Source of the DNA: Hybos culiciformis
Taxonomy: Eukaryota; Arthropoda; Insecta; Diptera; Hybotidae
Length of the DNA: 64,000 nt
NCBI GenBank assembly: GCA_964007475.1
Contig: OZ023273.1
Location: forward strand, 60,717,834 to 60,781,833
Reading direction: 5' to 3'
In this document: in pieces, positions 48,946 to 62,300 of the stretch
Layout: every line of letters starts with the position of its first letter
Position numbering within the stretch: the first letter of the stretch is position 1
Position numbers and translations under genes: made by a program
The notes under the pieces: model-generated
The model's input: only the letters and a program-made list of their open reading frames with translations
What the model was told of the DNA's origin: nothing
The model's database searches: none

Positions 48946-50700
48946 ATTATTGATAATAAAAATAAAAAAAATAAAAATTAAATTATAAAATTATTTCTAT
49001 ATATTTAAAATTTTTGTATTATTTTAGAATATTTGTTTTCAAAAAAAAAAAAAATAAAATTTCTAATCAAAAATATAATAAAAAAAAATTAAAAAAATTT
49101 TTTTTTTGCGTTTTTCTCAAATTATTTATTTTAATTTTAAAAAGAAAATTTTAAAATTAAAATTAATCATTAATTTTAAAGTAATTAATAATAATAATAA
49201 TAATAATATTAATATTAGTAATTAAATTAATTATAAGATCCTTCATAAATAAATAAATAATTAAAAAAAAAAATTATATCAAATCGAAATCTAATACAAA
49301 AAAAAAATAACTAAATTGATTGAAATAATTAAAATTGCTAAACTAAAAATTGAGGTGCCCGGAAATTTAATCTTAAACGAAAAGAAAAACAAAATTTAAG
49401 GAAATAAACTTACAATAAAAAAACTAAAAATTTAAAAAAAAACATATGATTTTACCTGAAAGAAAAACAAAACAATGTGATTCTATATAAAAAAAAAAAC
49501 AAAAAAAACAAACAAAAAAAACACAAAATTATTAATTAAATTAAATTAAATTAAAAAAAAACAAATTATTTTTAATAATCTTATTTTTTTGAAAATCAAA
49601 ATTCAAAATTTAAATTAAAAAAAAAACCTTTTTTAATAAACAAAAAAAATCAACAAAAAAAAAAATGTAAATAAATTATTTTCAATATAAGCAAAACAAA
49701 GAAAATAAAAAATTTCGGCCTTTTAAAAAAAAAAAAACACAAAATTTTTAAGGATTTTTTATACAAAAAAAAAAAAGTTACAAAATTTCGAACACAAATC
49801 AAAAAAAAATTTAGATACAAAATTTAATTAAGTTTTCTTTTTTGTAAGAAAAAAAAAATAAAAAATTATATTCTAAAACCAAATTTTAGATATTATTGTT
49901 TACACACTTTATTTATTTTTTCCCTTTCGGAATTTATATATAATAAAAAAAAATAAATATTTAGGATTTTCGATAAAAAAAAAAAAAAAAACAAAACAAA
50001 AACAAAAAAATAAATAAATTTTTGATTTTTCTTTTTTATTTTCATAAAACAAATGTTGTTTAAATTTGTTTTTCTTATAAAAAAAATTATTTTCAAAAAT
50101 TTTGGAAAAAATGAAAATCAATTTCGAAACTATTTAATAAAAATAAAACATTCAATGAATATTATTAAAATTTGAAAATAAATAATATCAAAAAAAAATT
50201 AAAATGTAAACTTTTAAAATATAAATTAGAAAAAAAAAAACATTTAGAAAAGACAAAAATAATAATAATAAAAAAAACCAAACAATAGAATCATATGTTT
50301 TTCTTTTGTCATTAAGCAAAAAAAAAAAATGTTTTAAATAAATTTCATAATTTTTTTTTTATTTATTTATTTAACTTTGTTTTTTAAATATATATCAAAA
50401 ATAATAGACAAGGTAATTTCCGGGCTTGAAAAAATTATTTTTAATATCCTTAATTTTTTTTTTGGATTTTGAAATAAATGAAAATTTTTTTTCTAAACTT
50501 TTGATTTTCCACCAAAATACAAAGCAAAAAAAAAATAAAAAACTGATTTCGAAAAGAATTAAGTTGATTTTGGATTTATTTATATATATTAACCGAGGTG
50601 AGTGTATTATTATTTTTTTAATATATGTATATAGAATCCTTCTTATCTAAATTTTTTTTCGTAATTTTAAAATTTAAAATTTGAATGAAATATATCATAG
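48946..50700. other. A-run/T-run-rich block, no gene seen
   Basis: Extremely low-complexity A/T DNA, including an (AAT)n run near 49187-49210. No feature is supported. Confidence 0.65.
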
Positions 50701-50725
50701 AAGTTGGCAAATTTTATCATTGTGG

Positions 50726-50767
50726 GTCGATCTTTATATGTGAATAGTCGATCTTTATATGTGAATA
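50726..50767 (+). repeat. Perfect 21-bp tandem duplication
   Basis: GTCGATCTTTATATGTGAATA occurs twice in direct succession (50726-50746 and 50747-50767). It lies inside a 45-codon open frame (50701-50838) and is in phase with it. Confidence 0.85.
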
Positions 50768-50838
50768 AAAACCAGGCAGAAAATATTAATTATCTGCTTT
50801 CTACAATTCGGCGCGTGATAGATGAATTAAGAAGTTGA

Positions 50839-53800
50839 ACATGAAAACATCACATGTATTAAATGAGCTCTTTAAAAGTTCTTTTTTTTTTTAACTAAAA
50901 GGAAGAATTTCTGAACCGCTAATTTCAAAAATTTCAGTTTCAAAAATATATTCGATTTTCTATGAATTCGGAGACTCAGATGCGAAATACCATAAAATGT
51001 CATAAATATTCTCTTTTAGAATCAAATCTGTTATAACTTTGTTGCTATAATCTTAAATAAAATTAATTCTAAAACCTGTAGCTATCTAAATAAACTAGAG
51101 AAAAAATATATTGAAGCCAAATAAAATCAAAAAATTGAAAAAAAAAATTTTGATGCCGGCCGTCGGGCGGTGTGCAGTAATTCATTTTAGTTTATTTTTA
51201 TTTCAAGTAAATAAAAATTAAATAAAATTTGAATATTTTTACATAAATATCAAAGAAAAAAAAAGGAAAATTAGAAATTAAGAAAAATATACGAAGACTC
51301 ATGCGACGGTAAAGTCATATGAGCCTTTCACGGTAATGTTATAAAGTTCACTTGTTGTGCAGAGTCTTATATGTTTTAGATTTACAATATTTTTCTTATA
51401 AGTAAAATATATATTTATATGCAGAAGTTAGATTGTTCAAGTTTTGAATTTTTAGAAGTTCAGTAGAATTTAATAAAAAATCTTTAAAAAAAATAATAAT
51501 TTATTTTTAATTTTGATTAAAAATAGTCAGTCCAGAAGACTCTCAAGTTTGGGATGACGAAATCTTGTATGTTAGACTTTTATGTTGCTATTCTGAAAGA
51601 AATTCTTAAGCAAGGATTTTTTTTCCTTTTACACTAGTTTTTTTCTCCATTTTCAAGATGAAAATACTATCAAAATTCTATATCATAGTAAACTGGTAAT
51701 TTATTTTAAGATTCTTTCCTTTATTTTCAAGTATGTTGAAAACATATATCAAAACAAATTTTAGACAGCTAAAAATAATTTCGCTTTAACGACAAAAAAA
51801 AATTAAACTAAACCTAAAATATGTTTGGCAGAAAGATTATATTCATAAACAATATTTTTGTTTTCTTGCTTGCGGAAAATATATCATTTATACTCGAAAT
51901 TGATAAATTCAATAACTAATGATTAATAACTTAGTTTAGGTCATAAAGATAAAAAAGAAACATATATAATTGATATGTTTATTAAGTAAGAACTTGGTTT
52001 TAATTTCAATAAATACAAAGAATGATGTAAAAATTAAGATGATGACCCTTATTTAACAATACAATCCTTTATAGTTGTTTACACTAACTTGATGATGCGT
52101 CAATCAACTAATCAAATTTTTATTTTATAGAACATTGAATACTGATGAGAATAATAGACAAACTTTTTTGTTACAATAAATCAAGACTCTATACATGTAA
52201 CATTAAACTTACTGAGGTCTCTAGAATTCGTAAGATAAATTCTAGTTAAAGTTGGGAAGCGTACTTAATTTTTCTCATCCTTTATTTTAAATTTAATTTC
52301 AACATCAAAAATGCAGGTGACTTCAGACAGTTGACCAATCTAAACATACTTTACATAACTTTAGGCTTGTAATATGATAGGCTTCGATTCAAAATTCATA
52401 TATTCTGACTAGTTTTTGTTTAATCACAAATGCCTACTAAGAAGCTAAAAATTTTCTTGAACTATTTTGGTAATTAAGTATAGTAGTGGATATTATAAAT
52501 TTTTTGTAGTTACTAGGTTAGGTTTAATTAACATAGAAAAAATTTAAATCATTAGATTTCGTGACCATTCTTACTATCTTACTATTTGTTTTGCAATATG
52601 AGTGTACTTAACCAGCGAAGCAATATTAAATTGTCATATATTTTACTATTGTCGCAGCAAAAGAAGGATGCTATTAGTTTTATTAAAAAAAAAAAGAAAT
52701 TGTACCAGACTTAGAAAAGAGTCAGCTACAGAATTTGATAAAATTGTCTTTAACATTTAAAAAAATGAATTATTAAAAGGAATGCAAACAGTAAAGATCA
52801 TAAAATTACTAAAGATACGTCAATATTTTCGAATTAAAAAAAAAAAAAATTCTAATGTTCAAATCTAGTTATGTATGAGAAAACCATTGACTTACTCAAA
52901 ACAATTTCAAAAATATGTATTTTGGACTTATTTTAACAAATGGCTAAAATTAGAACTACTTAATCTAATGAAAATAAAAATTTAATAATTATGCCTACAA
53001 TGCCTACAATTTAAAAACAAACTTTCCGTAAATATGCTCAAAATATTAATAACAATTTCTTATATATGTATAAATTAGAAAACTGAAATCTTAATTATTA
53101 CTTATCCTTATATTATTCTAATTGGAATTTTTAGAATGAAAGTGAAAATTGAGTATCAAATAAAATTGAAATAAAATGTGGTTCAAAGTATTTAATAAAC
53201 CAGGGTTTTCATATGTTGCGAAAATGGAAATATTAGATTCGATAATAATTCAAATGATCTCTTCTATACTATGTACCATTTTTGAGAAATCAAAGCTGGT
53301 ATTTACTAAATTTCCTAAGTTTAAAAAAAAAAAATTAATAAAATTTTAATTCAATATCATATTATACATTTTTTACATCATCTTCACGAAAAATATATAA
53401 AAATAATTTTTTTAAATGTGTAATAAGACCGTAGTTTTGAAGCTTTTGTTCAGAAATGTACAAACACAATATACGAATAATTTCTCGAATTTCGTTTCAA
53501 ACCTTATAATTTTGTTAATCTTAAAAAGTAAAAGTTTTATTTAACATTATATATATAGCGATAAGTTATAAATTTACATATACAAAAACATTTACATATT
53601 ATACACATTAACATAATAAATCTTTATTATGTATACATGTATGTAGATAAATATATTTATATAAATATAACATATATAAGTATAAATTTAAATATTAAGG
53701 AAGTCTCAATCTATAGATAATATTTAACTATCTCATCTTACTACAGAAATTCTGACCAAAAGAAACCCCTTTCAAAAAGAGTGTACATTTGAACAAATAA

Positions 53801-56800
53801 ACCGAATTAATTTTCAAAATAAGGATAATAAAATATAATATTCATCCTTGCGGCGCATGATCTCTCAAACAAAATAAAAAAATAGAAAAAAAAAAAACTC
53901 TACTTCACATTATTTCTCTACATCAAAAAGGATGTGAAAAAAAACAAACAAACAAACAAACACTTTGTTAAATTATCCCCACTAAGTTTTTTTCAATATA
54001 TTCCAAAACCAAATGGTCATCTCCCCAACACCCAAGAAAATAAAAAATAAATTGTAATAAGATATTCTCATCTTATGATCTCTTAGATTTTTTTTAGATA
54101 TATATTTTGGTTTTATAAAAGAAAATTAACTGTATATGTACCCTTAAATAATAAATTTTCTCAGATTTTCGTGTATTCATCACCCACCCTTTACAATCGT
54201 CCTGTCTGAGAGTAAATGTTTTTTTTTTATTTTTCCCTGAATATTCGTTATTTTATTTTGCATGCGTGTCCTTCATCCTTTATGTACTAACAACCATAAT
54301 AATCCTGTTGTATATACATATATTCCAACTATAATATTTTCTAAAAACCCCATTATTAGGCTCTATATCTGCGAAAACAAAATAAGTTAATGAGAAAGAT
54401 TTGTCTGTATGTTTTATATGTATTTTAGAAAATATGATTTTGAAGCGAAAAAAAAAAAAATATGAACTGATTCTTAAGTCAGTTGGTTATGTCTTGGCAG
54501 TAGCCAAAAGACAAACGGGAACGCAATATCGAAAAAAAAAAAAAAAAAAAAACATATATACAAAAAAAAAAGAAAGTATAGTAACTATAGGGAAAACAGA
54601 ACTAAAATATCGGTTTTTAGTTTTATTTTATTAATTTTTTTTATTTTTTTTATTTCAATTGAAAAAAAAAAATTCACTTTTTTTTTTACAACAAATTTTA
54701 TACACATAAAAAAAAGAAAATTATTGCTATAAATATAAAATTTATTATATATATATATACATACTTTAAATTATAGTATTACAAAAAAAAAAGAAGGAAA
54801 AATTAATAATTTTTATATATAACTTCTATATATATATATAAATGAAGAAGAATATAAAATAGTAAATAATGATAATATAAACAAAAAAAAATTATTAATT
54901 ATTTTAAATGTAATATAAAAAAAAAATAATAATAATATCACGGTACGATTTCTATGAAAAAAATAAAATAAATGAAATATATTGATAAGGATTACAAATG
55001 CACATAGTGATTAATCATACTTTTATTATTATAATATTATAGAAATTTTTTTATGTATTATGAACTGCCACAAAATTAACAGCCCAAGGATTTTGAATTC
55101 TAGAAACTATACAAAAAGTAAATTATTTGGTTTTTAATTTTTTTTTTTTTTATGACATAATTATTAATTTTATATGAAAATAAAATAGAAAATTTAATTG
55201 CGAAACAAAGTTAGAAACAGTTAGATTATTTTTTTGGCTTTTTTATAGTTAAGTTCTTCTCATAAATAACAAATTTATGAAAATATTGTCTATTATAGGA
55301 ATAAAAAATATTTATTAAAATTTATTTAATTCTGGATTGTATTTTTTATTAATTCTCGAAAAAGTTTATAATACGATATATTTTAAGAATTCTGATGTTA
55401 TTATAAATTTCTCATAATGATGTGTTCAGAAATTTAATCTTCAATTTTTTGACACTATCTAATATGTAACCGATATTGCTGTTTTCGGCAAATATTTTAG
55501 TTATAAATTCATTTAGTTTCAGTTTAAATATTGATTATTTTTTTATACTTTATACTTTTTTATTCTTTTTTACTAATTTTAATAAATTTCAATAATTTTG
55601 ATTGAACTATATAACATGCCGGATTATGAAATTTTTGTTAACAATCAAAACTGAAAAATAAAATTAAACACATAAGGATTCCTTAACTAGAATTTAATTA
55701 TAATTTTTATTTATAGAATGCAATAATAAAGATCTTGTCAATCACATAAATTCTTAAAATTCCGAAAACAAAAACAAACACTATGGCTTCATTATGTTGC
55801 CCTACCTACAACTTAAAATATTATTATTTCATAATATATTAAATTGTCTTAAAACTTAGGCTCTGATATTCAAAACTAAAATAATTGTCTCGTAAAATAA
55901 TTTAATTCAATCATCAATTAAATAATTTTTATTTCAACTGGTTTTTATAACAATTTTGAACTTATTAAAGTTTTCTCTTTAAATAAAAAAGAAAATTGTT
56001 AAAATTAACAATTAACAAAAGATATAAATTTCCTTTTAGTGAAATATTAAAATTCGCTTTGAGATATTTGTATATTAACATTGTACCTTCTGCATCATCT
56101 CTAATATATATGATGAATAAGACAATTTTCTCAATTATTTTTTTTTTTTTTTCAAATCTTTACTTCAACATAATATTTTATATTTTATTCATTTTTTGCA
56201 AAAAAAAAAATTGCTTTTAATATTGGAGAAATTTTTTTTGGAAAACACACATTTATACAAAAAATGTGTGTAAGGCAAAAATTGTTGATAAATTTTAATA
56301 CATGTAAGAAAAAGAAACAAAAAAATATTAGAATTTGCAAATAATAATTTATTTACTTTTTTTTTTGTGGGGAAGGGAATGTTTACTTGAGAAAAAATTA
56401 AAATTTTTTTTATTCAAATATTTCGTGTAGTCAGGTTTCTGCGTTAGTCTCTTATAAAACAAAATTGTTATAATTTCAAAGTTTTTGAATCGCATAAATT
56501 ATTTTTACTTCTAACAAAAAAAAAAACTTTTGGCGCTAAAAACTAATTTATATATATTTTTTAAAAATAAAAATAATCGAGAGTAAACACAAAAAAAATT
56601 TCTTTATTATTTTTCCTGCGTATTATATTTTTATAACATAAACACAGAATAAACTTTGAATATTGTGTAATTTTTTTTTATAAAATTTAAATATAATTAA
56701 AAATATTAAAGTATTAATAAAAAATAGTCAATCTTAAAAAAAAAAATTTGAATGAAAATAAGAAGCTAATTTATCTTTTTTATGTATATTATAATTTTAT

Positions 56801-59230
56801 ATATTTAATTAAAGATAATTAGATCAATATTGAGTTTTTTAAAGAAAATAGTAAAAGATTTATTACATTTTGTTGAAAAGTAATTAATAGATATAATGTA
56901 CTTACCTGTCTGTCTTCAACTTTGATATTAATTAATAGAAATCTGTTTTTTATGTTAAAATTTCGTTAATTACTTTTGCAAAAATTTAAATTTTACAAAT
57001 TCTGCAATTTTTTGCTACCCAAAATTTAATTACATAAATTAAATATAAATTAAATATAGAATCAACCACATAAATCTTTTTTGTGCCCAAAATAAGGGTA
57101 TACAATAAAAAATATATGGACAAGTTTTTTGTTTCATTATATTTTCTTAATCTTGATATTAAGTATTTCTAGCTTGTGTAGAATTAAAATTTTTTTTTTA
57201 TATTGATGAGCTTCTAACACTTATTATTAAAATTTAGTGTTAAGTACAATTCAAAATTTATTGTATTTACGTTAATTTTGTTTTATTTCGCTAAATTAAA
57301 TTATTTGCATAAAAAAATTAAATGTTGTCCAAAATATAAATAAAAATTATTATTTTAAATGCATTTTGTCATTTGCAATTATTAATTTAACATTTTGTCT
57401 TAATTCATAATAGAAGCTCAAAATAAAACTATTATAGTTCTAAAGATATAGTTTCAAGTACTAAGTATAGTACTAAGTAAAGGAATATTATATATTCCAC
57501 TCTTTGACAAAAATATAATGTTACAACAATCATATAAAATCCTTTTCTTTTTTACAAATTATTTGCATCAAAAATCGTAAAAATTTATTAAATTATAATT
57601 TTCATATCATTGACTCTCTATTTTCCATCTTAATTTTCATATTCAAATAACCATGGTAAGAAGAAAAATAAATATATCTACCTTCCAAAAAAAAAATGTA
57701 ATTTCTTAAAACACACAAAAAAGGAAAAAAAAAAAGGAAATTTTATATCCTTTTACACAAATACAAATACAACTATGTTGTAAAAAGAAAAAAAAAATCT
57801 TTTTTTTTTTTTCTTCATATCTTACAAAAATATAAAATGTAAAACCTAAAAAATTCAATATAAAATTCTTAACTCCTTTTTTATTTATTTTTTCTTTTTT
57901 TTTTTGTTATTTTCCATATAAAATATATATATATAGTATAAATTGTTTGTTGTTGGTTTTGGTGGTGTGTAAACCTTAAGAGTATTAAAATATTTTCTTA
58001 AAAATCCTGAATATTTTATACACATGTATAATATACCTATAAAATATGTAAAGTAATATTTAGGAAAAAATACAACAAATAAAAAGCTCAGTCATTTTTA
58101 GTTAATGTTGTTGTACAGATCTCAAAAATACAGAAAAAAAAAAAATTGAAAAAAATAAAAAAGTCTTATATTTTTAAATTGGGTTTTTTCCTTCGAATTT
58201 TTTTTTTTCGGTTTTTTTTTTTTTTTTTTTGGGGGGCTTAAATATTTTCTTAGAAATGTGTAACTGAAAATATATATTATATATTTTTCTTATACGTAAA
58301 AAAAAAAAAAAAAACAACTTAAGTGAAAATAGTGCGAATATTTTTTGTTTTTTTTTTTTTTTAACTAAATAGTGAGTGTGTTGTAGAAGATACTCTCTTA
58401 AAGCATTATCCTGTGTGGAATATAAAAAGGAGCAACTATAAAAAAAAAAAAAACTAAAAAAAAAAAAAAAATAGAAAAAAAAGGAAGAAGAAAAAGAAAA
58501 TATTTTTAATATTATTCGTTGATGTTTTTTTTTTTCCTCATTCGTTGCTACTACATCTTCCAATTCACCTCCTCATCTTAATGTTTTTTTTTTTTTTTTT
58601 TTTCTTCTTATGGATATCCTTTACCGTTAAAATATTCCTTACCGTTATACATCCTTACGGTCAATATATATATACATGTGTATTATTAATATATGTGTAT
58701 ATATATTAGGATTTTATTTTTTTTTTTTTTACATTCTTGAGGAATCGACGACAATCTTAATATTTTTCTACAGTAAAAATTAAATAAAATTTTCTCTCTT
58801 AAAATATTGGTATAAAAAATATATATATATATAGGTATATTATAATGTATATTATTTTATATATTATAATTAAAAAAAAAAAAGAATATATATATTATCT
58901 ATAGAATATTTTTCAGAGAAAAAGAAAATTATTTAAAGAAAAATCAACGTCGTCAACTCGACAAAAAAAAAAAACAAATTTCTTTTTTTTTTTTTATAAA
59001 CGAAAAAGACTCACAAAATATTTGAAGTCAAAATTAGTAGATGATGTGAAATACCAGTTGAAACAACTTTAAAAAAAAAATAGAAAATTAAAAAATAAGA
59101 AAAAAAATAAAAATAATATTAAGGAAAACCGATTAAAAGAAAAAAATAAAAATTTAAATAATAATAATAATAAAAATAAAATATTTTTTTTTTTAATAAT
59201 TTTTTTTTTTCAAGTTAAGTTAAGAATAAA
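50839..59230. other. AT-rich stretch, no gene seen
   Basis: No supported gene in over 8 kb. It contains microsatellites ((AAAC)n 53942-53961, (TA)n near 54745-54760, 54826-54840 and 57928-57940), long A and T runs from 57.7 kb, and the short imperfect CCTTACCGTTA triplication at 58615-58663. The 129-codon reverse frame at 58174-58563 is mostly Phe/Lys runs. Confidence 0.55.
58615..58663. repeat. Triplicated CCTTACCGTTA motif
   Basis: TCCTTTACCGTTA, TCCTTACCGTTA and TCCTTACGGTCA follow one another at about 18-20-bp spacing. On the opposite strand the units read like 5' splice consensus (ACGGTAAGG, ACGGTAAAG). Confidence 0.55.
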
Positions 59231-59236
59231 AAAAAC

Positions 59237-59322
59237 TTAACTCTTATTCTTGTATAAAAGATGTTGTATCTTAAAATTTCTTAGACATTCGTTTAACAAC
59301 ATATCTACGAAGTCATTGGTAT
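59237..59322 (-). other. Candidate terminal coding exon, unrecognised
   Basis: On the reverse strand a long pyrimidine tract (GTTTAATTTTTTTTTTCGCC then TTTTAG) gives a convincing 3' splice site ending at 59323. The next 86 bases read TNDFVDMLLNECLRNFKIQH then LLYKNKS and stop at TAA (59239-59237). The composition is mixed, with amphipathic leucine spacing, unlike the low-complexity frames around it. If real, it is the last coding exon of a reverse-strand gene whose other exons lie at higher coordinates or outside the window. No matching upstream exon was established, and chance is a serious alternative. Family not recognised. Confidence 0.25.
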
Positions 59323-59339
59323 CTAAAAGGCGAAAAAAA

Positions 59340-62300
59340 AAATTAAACAAAGATTAAAATTTTTTTTTTGTTTTCAACTTTTATTTATCTGTAGAGTTTT
59401 TTTTTTTTTTTTTCTTAGCTTTATGAACACAAAATTATTAACAATTTTTGAACAGTAAAAAATAAAATAGCAAAACAAAATGTTAAATTTTTGGAAATTT
59501 GAAATTTTATTTTTCTCAAATATTAATTTTATTTAAAATTGCAATTGCAACAAAAATAAACAAAAAAAAAAATAAATAAAAAAAAAAAAGTAAACTACAA
59601 ATTGAAAAAAAAATAAAATAAAACAAACTAAAAATAAAAAATAAACAAAATAAGAACTTAAATTCAAAGTAATAAATAAAGGATTAATAAAAAAAAATTA
59701 AATGAAACGAAAAAAAAAATTACGAAGTACGATAATTAATTAATTAAAAGATAAGAACTTTGAAAAAAAAAAAAAAAATAATAAAAATGCACAAAATTTT
59801 TTTTTAATCTAAAATTTTTAAATTTTGTAAAAAAAAAAAAACTAAATTGATATTATGTGAAATTTTATTTGAAATTTAAGAAAAAAAATTATTTATTTTT
59901 TTTTTAAATTCAATTAATGAAGTTTGGAAATTTTTTTTTTTTGTTAATGCGTTTAATTAATATTTTCTGTCAAAAAAAAAAACGAAAAATCAAATTGATT
60001 GTTTTAAGTTGAGTGAATAATAATGAGTTCAATTCTCTAAATCTCAAAATTAAAAATAATAATAATTTAATAATTTTCTAAACTAAAAGATCTTATTACA
60101 AGAAATGTATGTGAGTAATTGAATAAAAAAATTATTTTTTTTTGATTTTTGTCAAAAAGAAACAAATTCAAAATAAATTATGACAATTAATTTTAGTATA
60201 ATAAGTTTAAAGTTTCGATGTTTGTAATTTTTTTGCAATCAAACCTGGCTTAGGAATAACAACAAAAATTAGAACATATGCAAAATCTCAAGTGTCAACA
60301 AATAAAAGAGTTAACTTAAAGAAAACTGAAAAAAAAATTTTAAGTTTAAAATTGGTAATTTGGTAAACTTGAAAAAACTTCAGAATATTAATTTTTTTTT
60401 TTTTTTTTGTGACGACATTAAATTTTAAGTTCTTTGTGAAATTTTTTCAATTTTCACATTCTTTAAAAATACTGTCAAATAATATAAAAATTCTTAATAG
60501 GGTTTTTTTTAACAAAAATTTATTTTTGTAGGTGTCATGATTAAGACACTTGAAAAAATTCATCTAATTCAAATGAAAATATTTTTGGGATAATAAACAA
60601 ATAAATAAATAAAATAAACATCGATCTTAAAAAATATTTTATTTAAGACAATATTTTTTGAGATTTATAAAAGCTTCAATAAAACTTAAAGCCCATTTAG
60701 AAGAATTAATTTTATTTTCATCATTAAATTTGAAGTGTTTTAATTTTATTGCAAACAATTTTTTTTTTTGAAAAATTTCACTCAAGCAGAAAATCCTTCA
60801 TTTTTCAATTCTAAATAAAAATTAGAGCTAGATAAAATCACAATTCAAATAGGAATTTAATAATAAAATAAAAATAACAAAAAAGAAAATTAAAAAAAAA
60901 TTTTTTTTTAACGATAATTCAAATTTTTTTCTTTATTATATTTAAGTCGAAATTACGGAAAAAAAAATATAATTATTTAATTAAAAATTGTTGCTTAAGC
61001 TGAAAATAATAACAAAAAAAAATTATACAATATTTAAATTTAAATTATAAGATTCAGCATTAAAAATAGAAAATAAAGTAGAGTTTTAATATTATTTTGT
61101 ATTCACATTGTTTCACCAAAAAATTAAAAAAAGGAGTGAAATGTAGTTATCGTTGGTTAATTTTCTAATTTTCTTAAAATTTGATATTTTAACTTCGTCT
61201 TCGGTGGTAAGCAGTATTAAACCTTTTTTTTTTAAGAATAAAAAAAAACAAGAAAAAAATGGATTTATTTATAAACTTTAAGTCAGATAAAAAAGATTAT
61301 TCTTTTTAAATAATAAAAAAAACTAAAAAAATTTACAATTTATCTTTCCAATATTGGGAATGAGATGAAATTGTTCATATATCCTTTGAGCCAGGAAAAA
61401 ATTTTAATTTAATTTTTGGGAGATATAATTAATTTTATTTTTTTCAAATCAAAGTTATTTTTTTTTAAATAAACCAATTTAACAGGAAATTAAATAATTT
61501 GAAAAAATTATAACATTAAAATAAAAGACGTGGTGTTTTAAATCTACTTAAGATATGAATCAATCTTGAATGGACAAAATTTACTCTACCAAATTTATTT
61601 TAAGTTTAGGCATTAAATTAAAATTATTACATTGAGTTGAATTTCGATTTATTTATCATTTCAATATTATTTCTAACATTTTTCCCAGCTTGACTGCTAA
61701 AACCATCTTGTTCTGAAATATTTATCTTAAATCAAAAAGGTAGTTTTCTAAATAAGGCAAATTTTTTTAAAATTTGGTAAAGATTTGAAATAGGTATTTT
61801 TAATTTATATTTTTCTGAGTTAAAGTTTTTATTTTCTTTTTCCAATGCAGTTCAAATAAAAGTTGTTTATATCACTTATGAGAAATGTTCTTTAATTTTG
61901 TCAAAAAAAAATCTTAAAAATAATAAATTTTTTTAATAAAAACTACCGTCGCATCCACCATAGCTCACATATACGAATATTTTGATTATCATTCTTTTTG
62001 TTTTGTTTTTTTTCTACAAAAAGGTAAATTTTTAATTATTTTTATAATGTCATTAAAAAATATGTAGGACCTTAACTTTTTATTTATTTTTATTTAATTT
62101 TTTTTTGTTAATACTTTTTTATTCGTATAAGAAGACGTCATACTATTTTATTCACAGGAAATGAGAAATGAAAAAACTAAACTAAAAAAAATTAGTAATA
62201 AAATTTATTAACTGTCCTCAAAATACTTGTATTATTTATGTTATTTACTGTCTTTAAATCAGGATCTCTATAATATTAATTCCTTTAATTTATTTGCAAT

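Noticed and set aside
51517..51609. 30-codon frame with SPEDSQVWDDEILYV
   Set aside because: An overlapping frame is equally protein-like and no supporting signal exists.
52598..52860. Possible frameshifted coding patch beginning MSVLNQRSN
   Set aside because: It needs at least two frame changes, one across a 12-A run, and resembles no family I can name.
58174..58563. 129-codon reverse open frame
   Set aside because: It consists mostly of Phe, Lys and Ser runs translated from A/T homopolymers. A short middle part (DNALREYLLQHTHYL) after an acceptor-like ATATTCCACACAG is interesting but has no donor or partner.
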